Below, one piece after another: positions 45,039 through 53,769 of a stretch of DNA of 64,000 nucleotides. Source of the DNA: an uncultured Hyphomicrobiales bacterium. Lineage in GTDB: Bacteria > Pseudomonadota > Alphaproteobacteria > Rhizobiales > Beijerinckiaceae. The DNA lies in assembly GCA_903861645.1 (NCBI GenBank), contig CAIOVE010000019.1:1-64000 (forward strand). Reading direction: 5' to 3'. How positions within the stretch are numbered: the first letter of the stretch is position 1; each line of letters opens with the position of its first letter. A program made the position numbers and the translations under genes. The notes beneath the pieces were generated by a model. It did not search any database, had not been told where the DNA came from, and saw nothing but the letters and a program-made list of their open reading frames with translations.

Positions 45039-45998
45039 CTAGAGATCAAGCGTGAGATGATCCCCCAGGCAGCGCGACACGCAGATCATCATCGTCTTGT
45101 TCGATTCCCGTTCCGACTTCGACAACAGGGAATCGCGATGGTCCGGCACACCCGAGACAACCTTGACCTCGCAGGTGCCGCACACGCCATCCTGACAGGA
45201 ATAATCCGCCTCGATGCCATGGTCGAGGAGCGCTTCCAGAATAGTCTTGTCGGCGGGCACCTCGATCGTCTCGCCCCGCTTGGCGAGCGTCAGCTTGAAC
45301 GAGCCCGGCGCAACGGTCGAGGCAGGCTGCTCCTTCGCCTTGAAGTATTCGACATGGGCCAACCCCTCCGGCAGGCCGGCGGTCGCCGCCTCGAAGGCCG
45401 CAAGCATGGGCCCGGGGCCGCAGCAGTAGAAGTGCACGCCCGCGGGGGCCTTCGCGACGATGGCGGCGATGTCGAGCGGCGCGCCGTTGTGTTCCGAATC
45501 AAAATGCGGCAGCACCTTGCCCGACAACGCCCGCAGGTCGGACACGAAGGCGGCGCGTTCGGGATTGCGGGCGGCGACGTGAATTTCATAGGGGCGCCCC
45601 AGCGCCGCCAGACGCCGCGCCATGCAGGCCAGCGGCGTGATGCCGATGCCGCCGGCTATCAGCACGACATGCGGCGCGTCCTCGACCAACGGGAAGTGAT
45701 TGCGCGGCGCCGAGATCGGCATGATCTGGCCAACGCGCAAGTCGCCATGAATAAATCTGGAGCCGCCCCGCGAAGCCGCGTCGAGACCCACCGCGACGAC
45801 ATATCGATGCCGGTCCCGGCTGTCGTTGAGCAGGGAATAATTGCGCAGCAACCCGTTGGGCAGATGCAGATCGATGTGCGCGCCCGGCGTGAAGGCCGGC
45901 AGATCGCCGCCGTCCGGTCGCCGGAACTCGACTTCCAGAATGCCCTCGGCGGCCCATTCCATGCGCTGGACCCGCGCGGATATTGTCTCGTTTGTCAT
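45039..45998 (-). CDS. Phthalate dioxygenase reductase/VanB-type oxidoreductase
   Basis: A 319-residue electron donor for Rieske oxygenases. The order is an FMN domain with RNYSLLN (52-58), a NAD domain with VVLIAGGIGITPL and YCCGPGPML, and a C-terminal plant-type ferredoxin domain with C268, C273, C276 and C306. This order (FMN-NAD-2Fe-2S) defines the PDR/VanB class. No oxygenase gene is adjacent; candidate partners are at 20.3-21.6 kb and 56.3-57.3 kb. It is divergent from the acyl-CoA dehydrogenase gene. Confidence 0.9.
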   Translation of the reverse strand: MTNETISARVQRMEWAAEGILEVEFRRPDGGDLPAFTPGAHIDLHLPNGLLRNYSLLNDSRDRHRYVVAVGLDAASRGGSRFIHGDLRVGQIMPISAPRNHFPLVEDAPHVVLIAGGIGITPLACMARRLAALGRPYEIHVAARNPERAAFVSDLRALSGKVLPHFDSEHNGAPLDIAAIVAKAPAGVHFYCCGPGPMLAAFEAATAGLPEGLAHVEYFKAKEQPASTVAPGSFKLTLAKRGETIEVPADKTILEALLDHGIEADYSCQDGVCGTCEVKVVSGVPDHRDSLLSKSERESNKTMMICVSRCLGDHLTLDL

Positions 45999-46146
45999 GT
46001 CGCGCCCGTTGATCGTTCAGGCCCTATACCAAGTTCCGCGCCATGATCGCAATTTCAATACGCGCGGGATGTAGGACTTTTGGCGGCTTGCGCGGCTAAA
46101 AAGTCCGTGGAAACTGACTTTGATTTACCGGCGAAACGAGGATGGC

Positions 46147-47289
46147 ATGGACTTCACGCTGAACGACGAGCAGACAGCCATTCGCGACACCGCCCTCGAC
46201 TTCGCGCGGGCCCGCATTGCGCCGCACGCGCTGGAATGGGACGAGGCCAAGCATTTTCCCATCGATGTGCTGCGCGAGGCCGCCGCGCTTGGCATGGCCG
46301 GCATCTACACGCGCGAGGCGTTCGGCGGATCGGGCCTGACCCGCCTCGACGCGGCCCTCATCTTCGAGGCGCTGGCGACGGGCTGCCCCTGCGTGTCTGC
46401 CTATCTGTCGATCCACAACATGTGCGCGTGGATGATCGACACATATGGCTCCGAGGAACAGCGGCGCAAATGGTTGCCCGGCCTCATGCGCATGGACTGG
46501 CTGGCGAGCTACTGCCTGACGGAGCCGGGCGCGGGTTCGGACGCCGCCGCGCTGTCGACGCGCGCCCGGCGGGATGGCGACCATTACATCCTCAACGGCC
46601 AGAAGCAGTTTATTTCGGGCGCGGGCAACGCCCGTGATTTCTACGTCGTCATGGCGCGCACCGGCGACGCCGGGCCAAGGGGCATATCGTGCCTCGTGAT
46701 CGAGGGCGGCGCCCCCGGCGTCTCCTTTGGCAAGAACGAGCGCAAGATGGGCTGGAACGCACAGCCGACGCGGGCCGTGATTTTCGAGGACGCCCGCGTG
46801 CCCGTCGCCAACCGGCTTGGCGCGGAAGGCGAGGGCTTCCGCTTCGCCATGGCGGGCCTTGACGGCGGCCGTCTCAATATCGGTGCCTGTTCGATCGGCG
46901 GCGCGCAGGCGGCGCTCGACCGGGCGCTGGGCCACATGCGCGAGCGCAGGGCCTTCGGCAAGCGTCTCGACGAATTCCAGGCGCTGCAGTTCCGCCTCGC
47001 GGACATGGCGACCGAACTGGAGGTCGCCCGGACGTTTCTGTGGCGTGCGGCGACGGCGCTGGACGCCAGGGCGCCGGACGCGACGCGCCTGTGCGCCATG
47101 GCCAAGCGCGTCGCCACGGACGCGGGCTTCAAGGTCGCCAATGACGCGCTGCAAATGCTGGGCGGCTATGGCTACCTGTCGGAATACGGCATCGAGAAGA
47201 TCGTGCGGGATCTCCGGGTTCACCAGATTCTGGAGGGGACCAACGAGATCATGCGGCTCATCATCGCCCGCGGCATGACCGCCGCCTGA
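46147..47289 (+). CDS. Acyl-CoA dehydrogenase (isobutyryl/short-chain type)
   Basis: A 380-residue FAD enzyme that introduces a 2,3-double bond into acyl-CoA. YCLTEPGAGSDAAAL and QKQFISGAGNARDFYVVMART are family signatures, and E363 in ILEGTNE is the catalytic base. CPCVSAYLSIHNMCAWMI resembles isobutyryl-CoA dehydrogenases (ACAD8 type). The ATG at 46147 follows GAGG by five bases. It stands alone between divergent and downstream unrelated genes, so a valine-degradation role is only suggested. Confidence 0.88.
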   Translation: MDFTLNDEQTAIRDTALDFARARIAPHALEWDEAKHFPIDVLREAAALGMAGIYTREAFGGSGLTRLDAALIFEALATGCPCVSAYLSIHNMCAWMIDTYGSEEQRRKWLPGLMRMDWLASYCLTEPGAGSDAAALSTRARRDGDHYILNGQKQFISGAGNARDFYVVMARTGDAGPRGISCLVIEGGAPGVSFGKNERKMGWNAQPTRAVIFEDARVPVANRLGAEGEGFRFAMAGLDGGRLNIGACSIGGAQAALDRALGHMRERRAFGKRLDEFQALQFRLADMATELEVARTFLWRAATALDARAPDATRLCAMAKRVATDAGFKVANDALQMLGGYGYLSEYGIEKIVRDLRVHQILEGTNEIMRLIIARGMTAA

Positions 47290-47299
47290 CCCGACCGAC

Positions 47300-47332
47300 C
47301 GGCGGCGCCTGCCCGTTTTTTGACCGCCGCCG
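47300..47332 (+). terminator. Possible terminator after the acyl-CoA dehydrogenase gene
   Basis: CGGCGGC (47300-47306) and GCCGCCG (47326-47332) form a perfect 7-pair stem with a 19-base loop, followed by TTTCCCCTTTT. The loop is long and the T-tract broken, so confidence is low. Confidence 0.3.
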
Positions 47333-47388
47333 TTTCCCCTTTTGGCCGATTTGCTCTAGAAGGCGCCAACTTCAGGCGGTTGGGCCCC

Positions 47389-47976
47389 ATGCGTACATCG
47401 GAAGTATTGACCAAGCTCGCGGGCGAGCCGGGGGAACGGCTGTCCGTCGAGACGATATTCGCCAATCTGGGCAATCGTTCCTTCGCGCTGCTGGTGGTTA
47501 TTCTTGGCCTGCCCAACAGCATTCCCATGCCGCCGCCCATCGCGCTGGTGTCGGCCTTCGTGCTGTTCGCGGTGGCGGTGCAGATCCTGTTCGGGCGCAA
47601 GACGCCATGGGCCCCGCGCTACCTGCTGACTCGCTCGGTCGCCACGGCGGACGTGCGGCGGGCGGCGGCCAAGGTCATGCCCTATATTTCATGGCTGGAA
47701 CGCTGGACCCGGCCGCGGATGCAATGGCTCGGCGGCGGCCTCGCCAATATCTTCATCGGCGCGGTGTTGATCGTTCTGTCCATCGGCCTGCTGACGGCGG
47801 CGCCCTTCATTGGCCAGATCCCCTGGGGCATCGCGGTCTGCCTTGTTGGCCTCGGCCTTGTTGAGCGCGATGGCGTTCTGGTGATCGCGGGCCTCGTCGC
47901 CGCCGCGGTCGGCGCCTCGCTCAGCGCGAGTTTCGTCTACGCGATCTTCGTCGCGATCAAGAACCTCGTGTCCTGA
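47389..47976 (+). CDS. ExoD family membrane protein
   Basis: A 195-residue protein of the ExoD family, named for a Rhizobium meliloti gene affecting exopolysaccharide and alkaline tolerance. The sequence LGNRSFALLVVILGLPNSIPMPPPI is the family hallmark. Three to four hydrophobic segments follow, with a positively charged loop (RTRPRM-like) between them. The biochemical function is unknown. I start at ATG 47389, since the upstream extension has no membrane or family features. Confidence 0.87.
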   Translation: MRTSEVLTKLAGEPGERLSVETIFANLGNRSFALLVVILGLPNSIPMPPPIALVSAFVLFAVAVQILFGRKTPWAPRYLLTRSVATADVRRAAAKVMPYISWLERWTRPRMQWLGGGLANIFIGAVLIVLSIGLLTAAPFIGQIPWGIAVCLVGLGLVERDGVLVIAGLVAAAVGASLSASFVYAIFVAIKNLVS

Positions 47977-48058
47977 AACCGCCGGGAACGCGGCTGGACA
48001 GTCGCCAACCCTCTGCCTATCGTCCGCGCCGCTCGACAACTTGAGGGGAAACGGCCGG

Positions 48059-49228
48059 ATGGCGCGGATCGATCGCTGCTACAATATCGCCGATCTGCGC
48101 GAGGCCGCCCGCAAGCGCCTGCCGAAGGGCGTTTTCGAATATCTCGATCTCGGCACGGAAGACCTCGTCGCCCTGCGCAACAACCGCGCCTTCCTCGACC
48201 AGACGAAACTGCTGAATCAGGTGCTGGTCGATGTCTCCAGCATCGATACGTCCACCGAGATATTTGGCAAAAAGACAAACCTGCCCATGGCGATCGCGCC
48301 CACCGGAATCGCCGGGCTCGCCTGGTACGAGGGCGAGCTTGAACTCGCGAAAGCCGCCGCGAAGGCCGGCGTGCCCTTCACGCTGGCGACGGGCTCCAAC
48401 ACGGCTATGGAGAAGATCGCCGGCGAGGCCGGCGGGCGGCTCTGGTTTCAACTCTATATGTGGCGGCAGAAGGAACTGTCCTACGAGGTGGTCAAGCGCG
48501 CCCGCGCGGCGGGTTACGAGGCGCTGATCTGGACCGTCGACATCGGGCTCGGCGCCAACCGCGAGCACAACAAGCGCAATGGCTTCAACACGCCCTACAA
48601 GATGAATTTCAAGAGCACGGTGGACATGCTTACCCATCCCGAATGGATGGTGTCGGTCATCGGGCGCTACATGGCGACCACCGGCATGCCGCGCCACGCG
48701 AACTATCCGCCCCAGTTCCAGCAGAAGATCACCGGCAAGGCGAGCCAGTCGAAGGCGCTGCGCGCCGATCAGGTGAGTTTCGACGACATTGACCGGTTGC
48801 GCGACATCTGGCCGGGCAAGCTGATCATCAAGGGCATCATGCGTCCCGACGACGCGCAAAAGGCCGTCGAGCGCGGCGTCGACGGCATTGTCGTGTCGAA
48901 CCACGGCGGCCGCAACATGGACAGCGCGCCCTCGACGCTCGATGTCCTGCCGGGCATTGTCCGCGCGGTTGGCGACAGAACCACGGTGATCGTCGATTCC
49001 GGCGTGCGGCGCGGCAGCGATCTGGTGAAATGCCTCGCGCTCGGCGCGAAACTCGCGCTGACCGGCCGCGCGACGCTCTATGGCATTGGCGCCGGCGGCG
49101 AGGCGGGCGCGACGAAGGCGCTGGCCATCCTCAAGGATGAATTGCGCCGCACCATGTCCTATGTCGGACGGCCCAACATCGCCGACATCGACGGCGACGT
49201 CCTGTGGCGCGGCGACCGGTCGAATTGA
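48059..49228 (+). CDS. FMN-dependent 2-hydroxyacid oxidase/dehydrogenase
   Basis: A 389-residue TIM-barrel flavoprotein of the LldD/glycolate oxidase/mandelate dehydrogenase family. Active-site features are Y28 (FEYLDLG), WFQLYMW, and VVSNHGGRNMD with catalytic H282 and R285; VDSGVRRGSDLVKCLALGA binds the FMN phosphate. The ATG at 48059 is preceded by GAGGGGAA at 8 bases, which decides it over an upstream TTG. Genes for an MFS carrier, an LLM flavoprotein and a fluoroacetate dehalogenase follow on the same strand. The dehalogenase product glycolate is a conceivable substrate, but lactate or mandelate fit equally. Confidence 0.9.
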   Translation: MARIDRCYNIADLREAARKRLPKGVFEYLDLGTEDLVALRNNRAFLDQTKLLNQVLVDVSSIDTSTEIFGKKTNLPMAIAPTGIAGLAWYEGELELAKAAAKAGVPFTLATGSNTAMEKIAGEAGGRLWFQLYMWRQKELSYEVVKRARAAGYEALIWTVDIGLGANREHNKRNGFNTPYKMNFKSTVDMLTHPEWMVSVIGRYMATTGMPRHANYPPQFQQKITGKASQSKALRADQVSFDDIDRLRDIWPGKLIIKGIMRPDDAQKAVERGVDGIVVSNHGGRNMDSAPSTLDVLPGIVRAVGDRTTVIVDSGVRRGSDLVKCLALGAKLALTGRATLYGIGAGGEAGATKALAILKDELRRTMSYVGRPNIADIDGDVLWRGDRSN

Positions 49229-49312
49229 CGGACGCGCCATCGCGTGCATTTTGAAGACGACGAAGCCACGCCGTTGAAGAACAAACAAGCGCGGCGCGAC
49301 AAGGGGGAACGA

Positions 49313-50674
49313 ATGACCGCTCAGGCAACCATCGAGCAACCGCAAGCCGCGCGCGCCACGGTCTCCGGCTGGCGCCTCTGGTACATGGTCGCGGTGCTGT
49401 GCTCGACCAACACCGTCGCCTTCATCGACCGCGCGTCCCTGCCCCTGCTGGCGATCCAGATCGAGAAGGATCTGGGCATTTCGGACTCGCAGATGGGCAT
49501 GTTGCAGGGCCTCGCCTTCGTCATCACCTATTTCGGCATGGCGATCCCCGCCGGCATGCTCATCGACCGGTTTCCGCGCCGCCCCGTCATGTCGGCGGCC
49601 ATCGCCTTCTGGGCGTTCTGCACGATGTCCTGCGGCTTCGCCCATTCGTTTTTCGCCATGTTCATCGGACGTCTGGGCATTGGCGCGGGCGAGGCGGTCG
49701 GCGGCCCCGGCTCCATGTCGATCATCCGCGACGCCGTGCCCAACGAAAAGCGCGGCCGCTCGGTCGCCATCTGGGCCATGGGCGCGAATATCGGCGCCGC
49801 CATCGCGCTGCTCGCGGGCGGCGCGATCCTGCTCGCCATCGGCGACGCGCCAACCGTCACCGTGCCGGTCATCGGCGTCATGCGCTCGTGGCAGTTCGTG
49901 CTGATCTGCTGCGGATTGCTGGCGTTGCCCGTCGCCTTCCTGATCTTCACCTTTCCCGAGCCGCCGCGCACCGGCGCGAGCGTGTCGGCGCGGGGGACCA
50001 CCGTCGGCGCGGCCTTCGCCTATCTGGGATCGCGCTGGCCCGTGTTCCTGCCGCTGTTCATCGTCAATGGCGTGACGATCATCATGACGGTCGGCGCGGG
50101 TCTCTGGACGCCGCTGATGTTCGGCCGCGTATTCCATCTCAGCCGCCCGCAAATCGGCTTCACGCTGGGCCTGATGACGCTGTTTCTGGGCATGCCCAGC
50201 CAGTTCATCGCGGGCATGATCATGGACTGGCTTCAACACAAGGGCGTCAAGAATCCCATTCCGTTGTTTGGCCTCGTCGTCACCGTCATCATCTTCGGGC
50301 TGGGCGTGTCGTTCCCGCTCGTCGGCGACGCCACGACCGCCTGGACATTGCTCGGCGCCTACCTGCTGACGGCGACCTGCACCTTCACCATCGGCACGGC
50401 GCTCGTCGCGCGCCTCTCGCCGCCCAACATGGTCGGAAAGCTGACGTCGTTGCACTTTCTCTGGGTGGGATTTTGCGGCACGCTGATCGGCGGGCAGATT
50501 TATCCCGGCGTGTCGGAGGGGTTCTACGCCTGGGCGGGCGACAAGGCCATCGCCTATGCGCTTTCGACCGTCATCGGCACGCTCGATGTGATCGCCTTCC
50601 TCACCTATGTCATACTGTTGATGACGACGCGCGGCGAGTTGCGCAAGCCGGGTTCCGGCGCCTTGCCGGGCTGA
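49313..50674 (+). CDS. Major facilitator superfamily transporter
   Basis: A 453-residue carrier with about twelve helices. The N-terminal helix FIDRASLPLLAIQIEKDLGI and the loop GMLIDRFPRRPVMSAAI (motif A) resemble the anion:cation symporter and phthalate/hexuronate groups. The helix 4-5 region RLGIGAGEAVGGPG is typical of carriers of small organic acids. The ATG at 49313 follows AAGGGGGAAC. Position between the hydroxyacid oxidase and LLM genes suggests that it imports their substrate. Confidence 0.87.
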   Translation: MTAQATIEQPQAARATVSGWRLWYMVAVLCSTNTVAFIDRASLPLLAIQIEKDLGISDSQMGMLQGLAFVITYFGMAIPAGMLIDRFPRRPVMSAAIAFWAFCTMSCGFAHSFFAMFIGRLGIGAGEAVGGPGSMSIIRDAVPNEKRGRSVAIWAMGANIGAAIALLAGGAILLAIGDAPTVTVPVIGVMRSWQFVLICCGLLALPVAFLIFTFPEPPRTGASVSARGTTVGAAFAYLGSRWPVFLPLFIVNGVTIIMTVGAGLWTPLMFGRVFHLSRPQIGFTLGLMTLFLGMPSQFIAGMIMDWLQHKGVKNPIPLFGLVVTVIIFGLGVSFPLVGDATTAWTLLGAYLLTATCTFTIGTALVARLSPPNMVGKLTSLHFLWVGFCGTLIGGQIYPGVSEGFYAWAGDKAIAYALSTVIGTLDVIAFLTYVILLMTTRGELRKPGSGALPG

Positions 50675-50698
50675 CCAGATGTCGCGAGGATACGAGAC

Positions 50699-51796
50699 AT
50701 GAAAGCCGCGCTTTTTTCCGCCGCGCGTTACGACGGGCCCGCCGAGGATGTCGGCTGGCCCGTCGCCAGCACGGTCTATTCCGCCGAGGCCGCGCGCGTG
50801 TCGCTGCAAATGGCGCTCGACCAGTTCCAGATGGCCGACGAACTCGGCTTTGACTGGGTCAGCGTCGCCGAGCATCACTACGCGCCCTTCTCGCTGACGC
50901 CCAATCCCATGGTCATGGCGGGCGCGCTGACGCAGATCGTCAAGCGCGCGAAGATCGCCCTGCTCGGCGCGTCGATCCCGATCAACAATCCCATCCGCGT
51001 CGCCGAGGAATTCGCGATGCTCGACACGATTACCAACGGGCGGATCGTGGCGGGCATGTTGCGCGGCACGCCTAATGAATACGTCACCTACAACGTCAAT
51101 CCGGCGGAATCGCGCGCCCGCTTCGAGGAGGCGTTGAAGCTCATCCGCATGGCGTGGACGCAGACCGAGCCCTTCGGCTGGCAGGGCCGCTATTACGAAT
51201 ACCGCTCGATTTCGCTGTGGCCGCGCATCGTCCAGACGCCACATCCGAAAATCTACATGAGCGGGTCGAGCCCGGAATCCGGCGAGTTCGCCGCGCGCAA
51301 CCGGATCGGCCTCGGCTTCGCCGTCACCAGCGTGCCACTGGCGCGCGTCGCCGCCGATCATTACCGCGCGCAATGTAAGCGCTTTGGCCACGCGCCCGAT
51401 CCGGAGGATATTATCTATCGCGTCGGCGTGCATGTCGCGGAGACCGACGATCAGGCCATCGAGGATTTCACCGGCGCGATGAAGGCGAAGCCCCGCGGCA
51501 GCCTGACCATGGCCAACCGCGCGCTTGAAAGCGCGGTGGCGGCCACGGGCTATTATGGCCGCGACGCCGACTCGCAACGCAATCGCCTGATGCCCGGCGG
51601 CTTGCGCGAACGCATCGACGAAGGCCGTCTGCTGCTCGGCTCGCCCGCCAGCGTGCTCAAGCAGATCGAAAGCATCCGCCGCGATCTCGGCGCCGGCGTG
51701 ATCGACCTGACGGTGACGCATCAGATGGGCGAAAAGACCAATCGCTCCATCGAACTGATCGCCGAGAAGATTCTACCGACCATCCGGGGCTGGTGA
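50699..51796 (+). CDS. LLM-class flavin-dependent oxidoreductase
   Basis: A 365-residue luciferase-like TIM-barrel enzyme using reduced FMN, often as a monooxygenase. FDWVSVAEHHYAPFSLTPNP is the family signature, with AMLDTITNGRIVAGMLRG and IYMSGSSPESGEFAARN later. The stop codon overlaps the GTG of the next gene (GTGA, 51793-51796), so the two products are probably co-expressed. A separate flavin reductase would be needed; none is adjacent. Confidence 0.88.
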   Translation: MKAALFSAARYDGPAEDVGWPVASTVYSAEAARVSLQMALDQFQMADELGFDWVSVAEHHYAPFSLTPNPMVMAGALTQIVKRAKIALLGASIPINNPIRVAEEFAMLDTITNGRIVAGMLRGTPNEYVTYNVNPAESRARFEEALKLIRMAWTQTEPFGWQGRYYEYRSISLWPRIVQTPHPKIYMSGSSPESGEFAARNRIGLGFAVTSVPLARVAADHYRAQCKRFGHAPDPEDIIYRVGVHVAETDDQAIEDFTGAMKAKPRGSLTMANRALESAVAATGYYGRDADSQRNRLMPGGLRERIDEGRLLLGSPASVLKQIESIRRDLGAGVIDLTVTHQMGEKTNRSIELIAEKILPTIRGW

Positions 51797-52311
51797 ACAC
51801 GATGAAGGACAATCAGGAAGCGGGCGCGGACGAGGCGGAGTTTTCGGTTCTGTGGTTCGCGCCGCGCTCGAAAATCGTGGACGCGCTGGGCACGCGCTTT
51901 TACCTGCGCGAGGAAGGCTCGATCGGCCCCGCGGCCAACAGGGCGCTGGCGGTCGGCGCGCGCGCGAGCGCGGCCCTGCGCGCGACGCTGGCTCATCCCG
52001 GCGCGCTGGGCGCCATCGTGCTGATCTCGCCGCCCGCCATCGACCGGCTCGACGCGGATGTCGCCGCGCGTTTGCGTGACATCGAGACGCCCGTGCTGGC
52101 GCTGTTCGGCATGGACGACAAGACCTCGCCGCCCGAGTTCGGCGCCGCCTGGCGGCGCGCGCTGCCCAAGTGTTTTCAGACATTCGTTTTCGACGCGGGG
52201 GCCGACATGGCGAACGAGCGGCCCGAGGCGGTCGCCGCGATCGTCGCCGATTTTCTCGCGCGGGGCGAAGGTTTTCTGGTGAAGACCGCCGACGAGCGGC
52301 TATATCCCTGA
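51793..52311 (+). CDS. Short, probably inactive alpha/beta-hydrolase-like protein
   Basis: A 172-residue protein resembling the C-terminal two-thirds of an alpha/beta hydrolase. ETPVLALFGMDDKTSPPEF is the usual acid strand and ERPEAVAAIVADFL the last helix. The nucleophile elbow reads AVGARASAALRA, with R57 where the serine should stand, and the histidine position reads DAGAD (A137). The N-terminal strands are also missing, so catalysis is unlikely. The GTG start at 51793 overlaps the LLM stop; an ATG at 51802 is possible. It may be a non-catalytic partner of the LLM protein or a decaying gene. Confidence 0.65.
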   Translation: MNTMKDNQEAGADEAEFSVLWFAPRSKIVDALGTRFYLREEGSIGPAANRALAVGARASAALRATLAHPGALGAIVLISPPAIDRLDADVAARLRDIETPVLALFGMDDKTSPPEFGAAWRRALPKCFQTFVFDAGADMANERPEAVAAIVADFLARGEGFLVKTADERLYP

Positions 52312-52359
52312 TCGTCGAATCGCGGCGCGGGCGTCCTCTCCCGCGTGGAGACAAACGCC

Positions 52360-53256
52360 ATGACCGATCTCGCCGAGCTTTTTCCGGGCTTCGACACGCA
52401 CTGGGTCGACACAGGCGCGGGGCGCGTTTTCGCCCGGTCGTCGGGGTCGGGGCCGGCGCTCGCCCTGCTCCATGGATTTCCGCAAACCATGGCCATGTGG
52501 CATCGGATCGCGCCGCAACTCGCCCGAAAATTCACCGTCGTTCTGATCGATCTGCGCGGCTACGGCTGGTCGAGCGCGCCCGAAAGCGACAATGGCGCGG
52601 GCTACGCCAAGCGCGTGATGGGCGAGGACGTGGTCGCCGTGATGGAGGCGCTCGGCCATATCCGCTTTCACGTCGTCGGCCATGATCGCGGGGCGCGCGT
52701 CGGCTATCGGCTAGCCCTCGATCACCCCGGCCGCGTGACAAGGCTTGGCTTGCTCGACGTGCTGCCGACGGCGGAAGTCTGGAAGAATATCCGCGCGGGC
52801 CTCTCGCCCGCCGCCCATTGGGCCGGCCTGTCGCGGCCCGCGCCCACGCCGGAAAAGGAAATCGCCGCCAACCCCAACGCCTATTTCGAGGGGCTGATGG
52901 CGAAATGGACAAACGCGCAATCGCTGGCCCCCTTCGATCCGCGCGCGCTGGCGCATTATCGCGCGGGCTGGGGCGATCCCTCGCGCGTGCACGCCATGTG
53001 CGAGGATTACCGGGCTGGCGCGACGATCGATCTGGCCGCGGACGAGGCGGATCTGGCCGCCGGCAAGAAGATCGTCTGCCCCACCCTGACCATCACCGGC
53101 GACTTTTACCTGACGCGCGGCGCCGGCGAGGCGCCCGTCGATGTCTGGAAACGCACCTTCGCGCCGGGCGCGACCGGCGTCATGGTTCCGAACGGGCACT
53201 TCGTTGCCGAGGAATCCCCCGCCGAGACGCTCGACGCCTTGCTGGCGTTTCTGTAG
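52360..53256 (+). CDS. Fluoroacetate dehalogenase (haloacetate hydrolase)
   Basis: A 298-residue alpha/beta hydrolase that would convert fluoroacetate to glycolate and fluoride. Residues essential in the Rhodopseudomonas enzyme appear in place: nucleophile D109 with R110 and R113 (GHDRGAR), D133 (LLDVLP), fluoride-pocket H153, W154 and Y217 (CEDYRAG), W183, and H280 (NGHFVAEE). The spacing matches within two residues. The ATG at 52360 follows TGGAG at nine bases. It is the last of five same-strand genes including a 2-hydroxyacid oxidase that could use glycolate. Confidence 0.85.
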   Translation: MTDLAELFPGFDTHWVDTGAGRVFARSSGSGPALALLHGFPQTMAMWHRIAPQLARKFTVVLIDLRGYGWSSAPESDNGAGYAKRVMGEDVVAVMEALGHIRFHVVGHDRGARVGYRLALDHPGRVTRLGLLDVLPTAEVWKNIRAGLSPAAHWAGLSRPAPTPEKEIAANPNAYFEGLMAKWTNAQSLAPFDPRALAHYRAGWGDPSRVHAMCEDYRAGATIDLAADEADLAAGKKIVCPTLTITGDFYLTRGAGEAPVDVWKRTFAPGATGVMVPNGHFVAEESPAETLDALLAFL

Positions 53257-53260
53257 CCGC

Positions 53261-53728
53261 CTACCCCCGCCGCGCGGCGAAGAAGTCGCGCAGCATTTCC
53301 GCCGCCTCGCTTTCGCGGATGCCGCCATAAACCTCCGGCGCGTGGTGGCAGGTGGCTTGCGCGAAAAAGCGCGGGCCATGTTCCACGGCGCCGCCCTTGG
53401 GGTCGCCAGCGGCGAAATAGACCCGGCGCAGGCGCGCGAAGGAAATGGCCCCGGCGCACATGGCGCAGGGCTCCAGCGTCACATAGAGATCGCAGCCGTT
53501 GAGCCGCTCGTTGCCCAGCGCGCGGGCGGCGGCGCGGATGGCGAGCACCTCGGCATGGGCGGTCGGATCGTGGTCGCCGACGACCTGATTGCCCGCCGCC
53601 GCGATGACGACGCCGTCGCGCGCGACCACGGCGCCCACGGGCGTTTCGCCCCGCGCGGCCGCCGCCCGAGCCTCGCCGAAGGCCCGCGCCATGGGATCGG
53701 CGTCCGAATCGCCGCCTTGATACGACAA
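53261..53728 (-). CDS. tadA: tRNA adenosine(34) deaminase
   Basis: A 155-residue zinc deaminase that makes inosine at the wobble base of tRNA-Arg(ACG). The zinc and catalytic residues are H58 and E60 (TAHAE) and C88/C91 (PCAMC). [13 protein letters not shown] and the C-terminal [17 protein letters not shown] are typical. An in-frame ATG 12 codons downstream is a possible alternative start. It is divergent from rluB across 41 bases, a common alphaproteobacterial arrangement. Confidence 0.93.
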   Translation of the reverse strand: MSYQGGDSDADPMARAFGEARAAAARGETPVGAVVARDGVVIAAAGNQVVGDHDPTAHAEVLAIRAAARALGNERLNGCDLYVTLEPCAMCAGAISFARLRRVYFAAGDPKGGAVEHGPRFFAQATCHHAPEVYGGIRESEAAEMLRDFFAARRG

Positions 53729-53769
53729 GTTCCACTCCCCCTTTTCGGGATGCTCTGCTATCAGGACGC

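Noticed and set aside
48017-51721. A 1234-codon minus-strand open frame opposite the hydroxyacid oxidase, MFS and LLM genes
   Set aside because: It is exactly antisense to three clear genes, is rich in Arg, Ala, Asp and His, and has no recognisable domain. Long antisense frames are expected in GC-rich DNA with this codon use.
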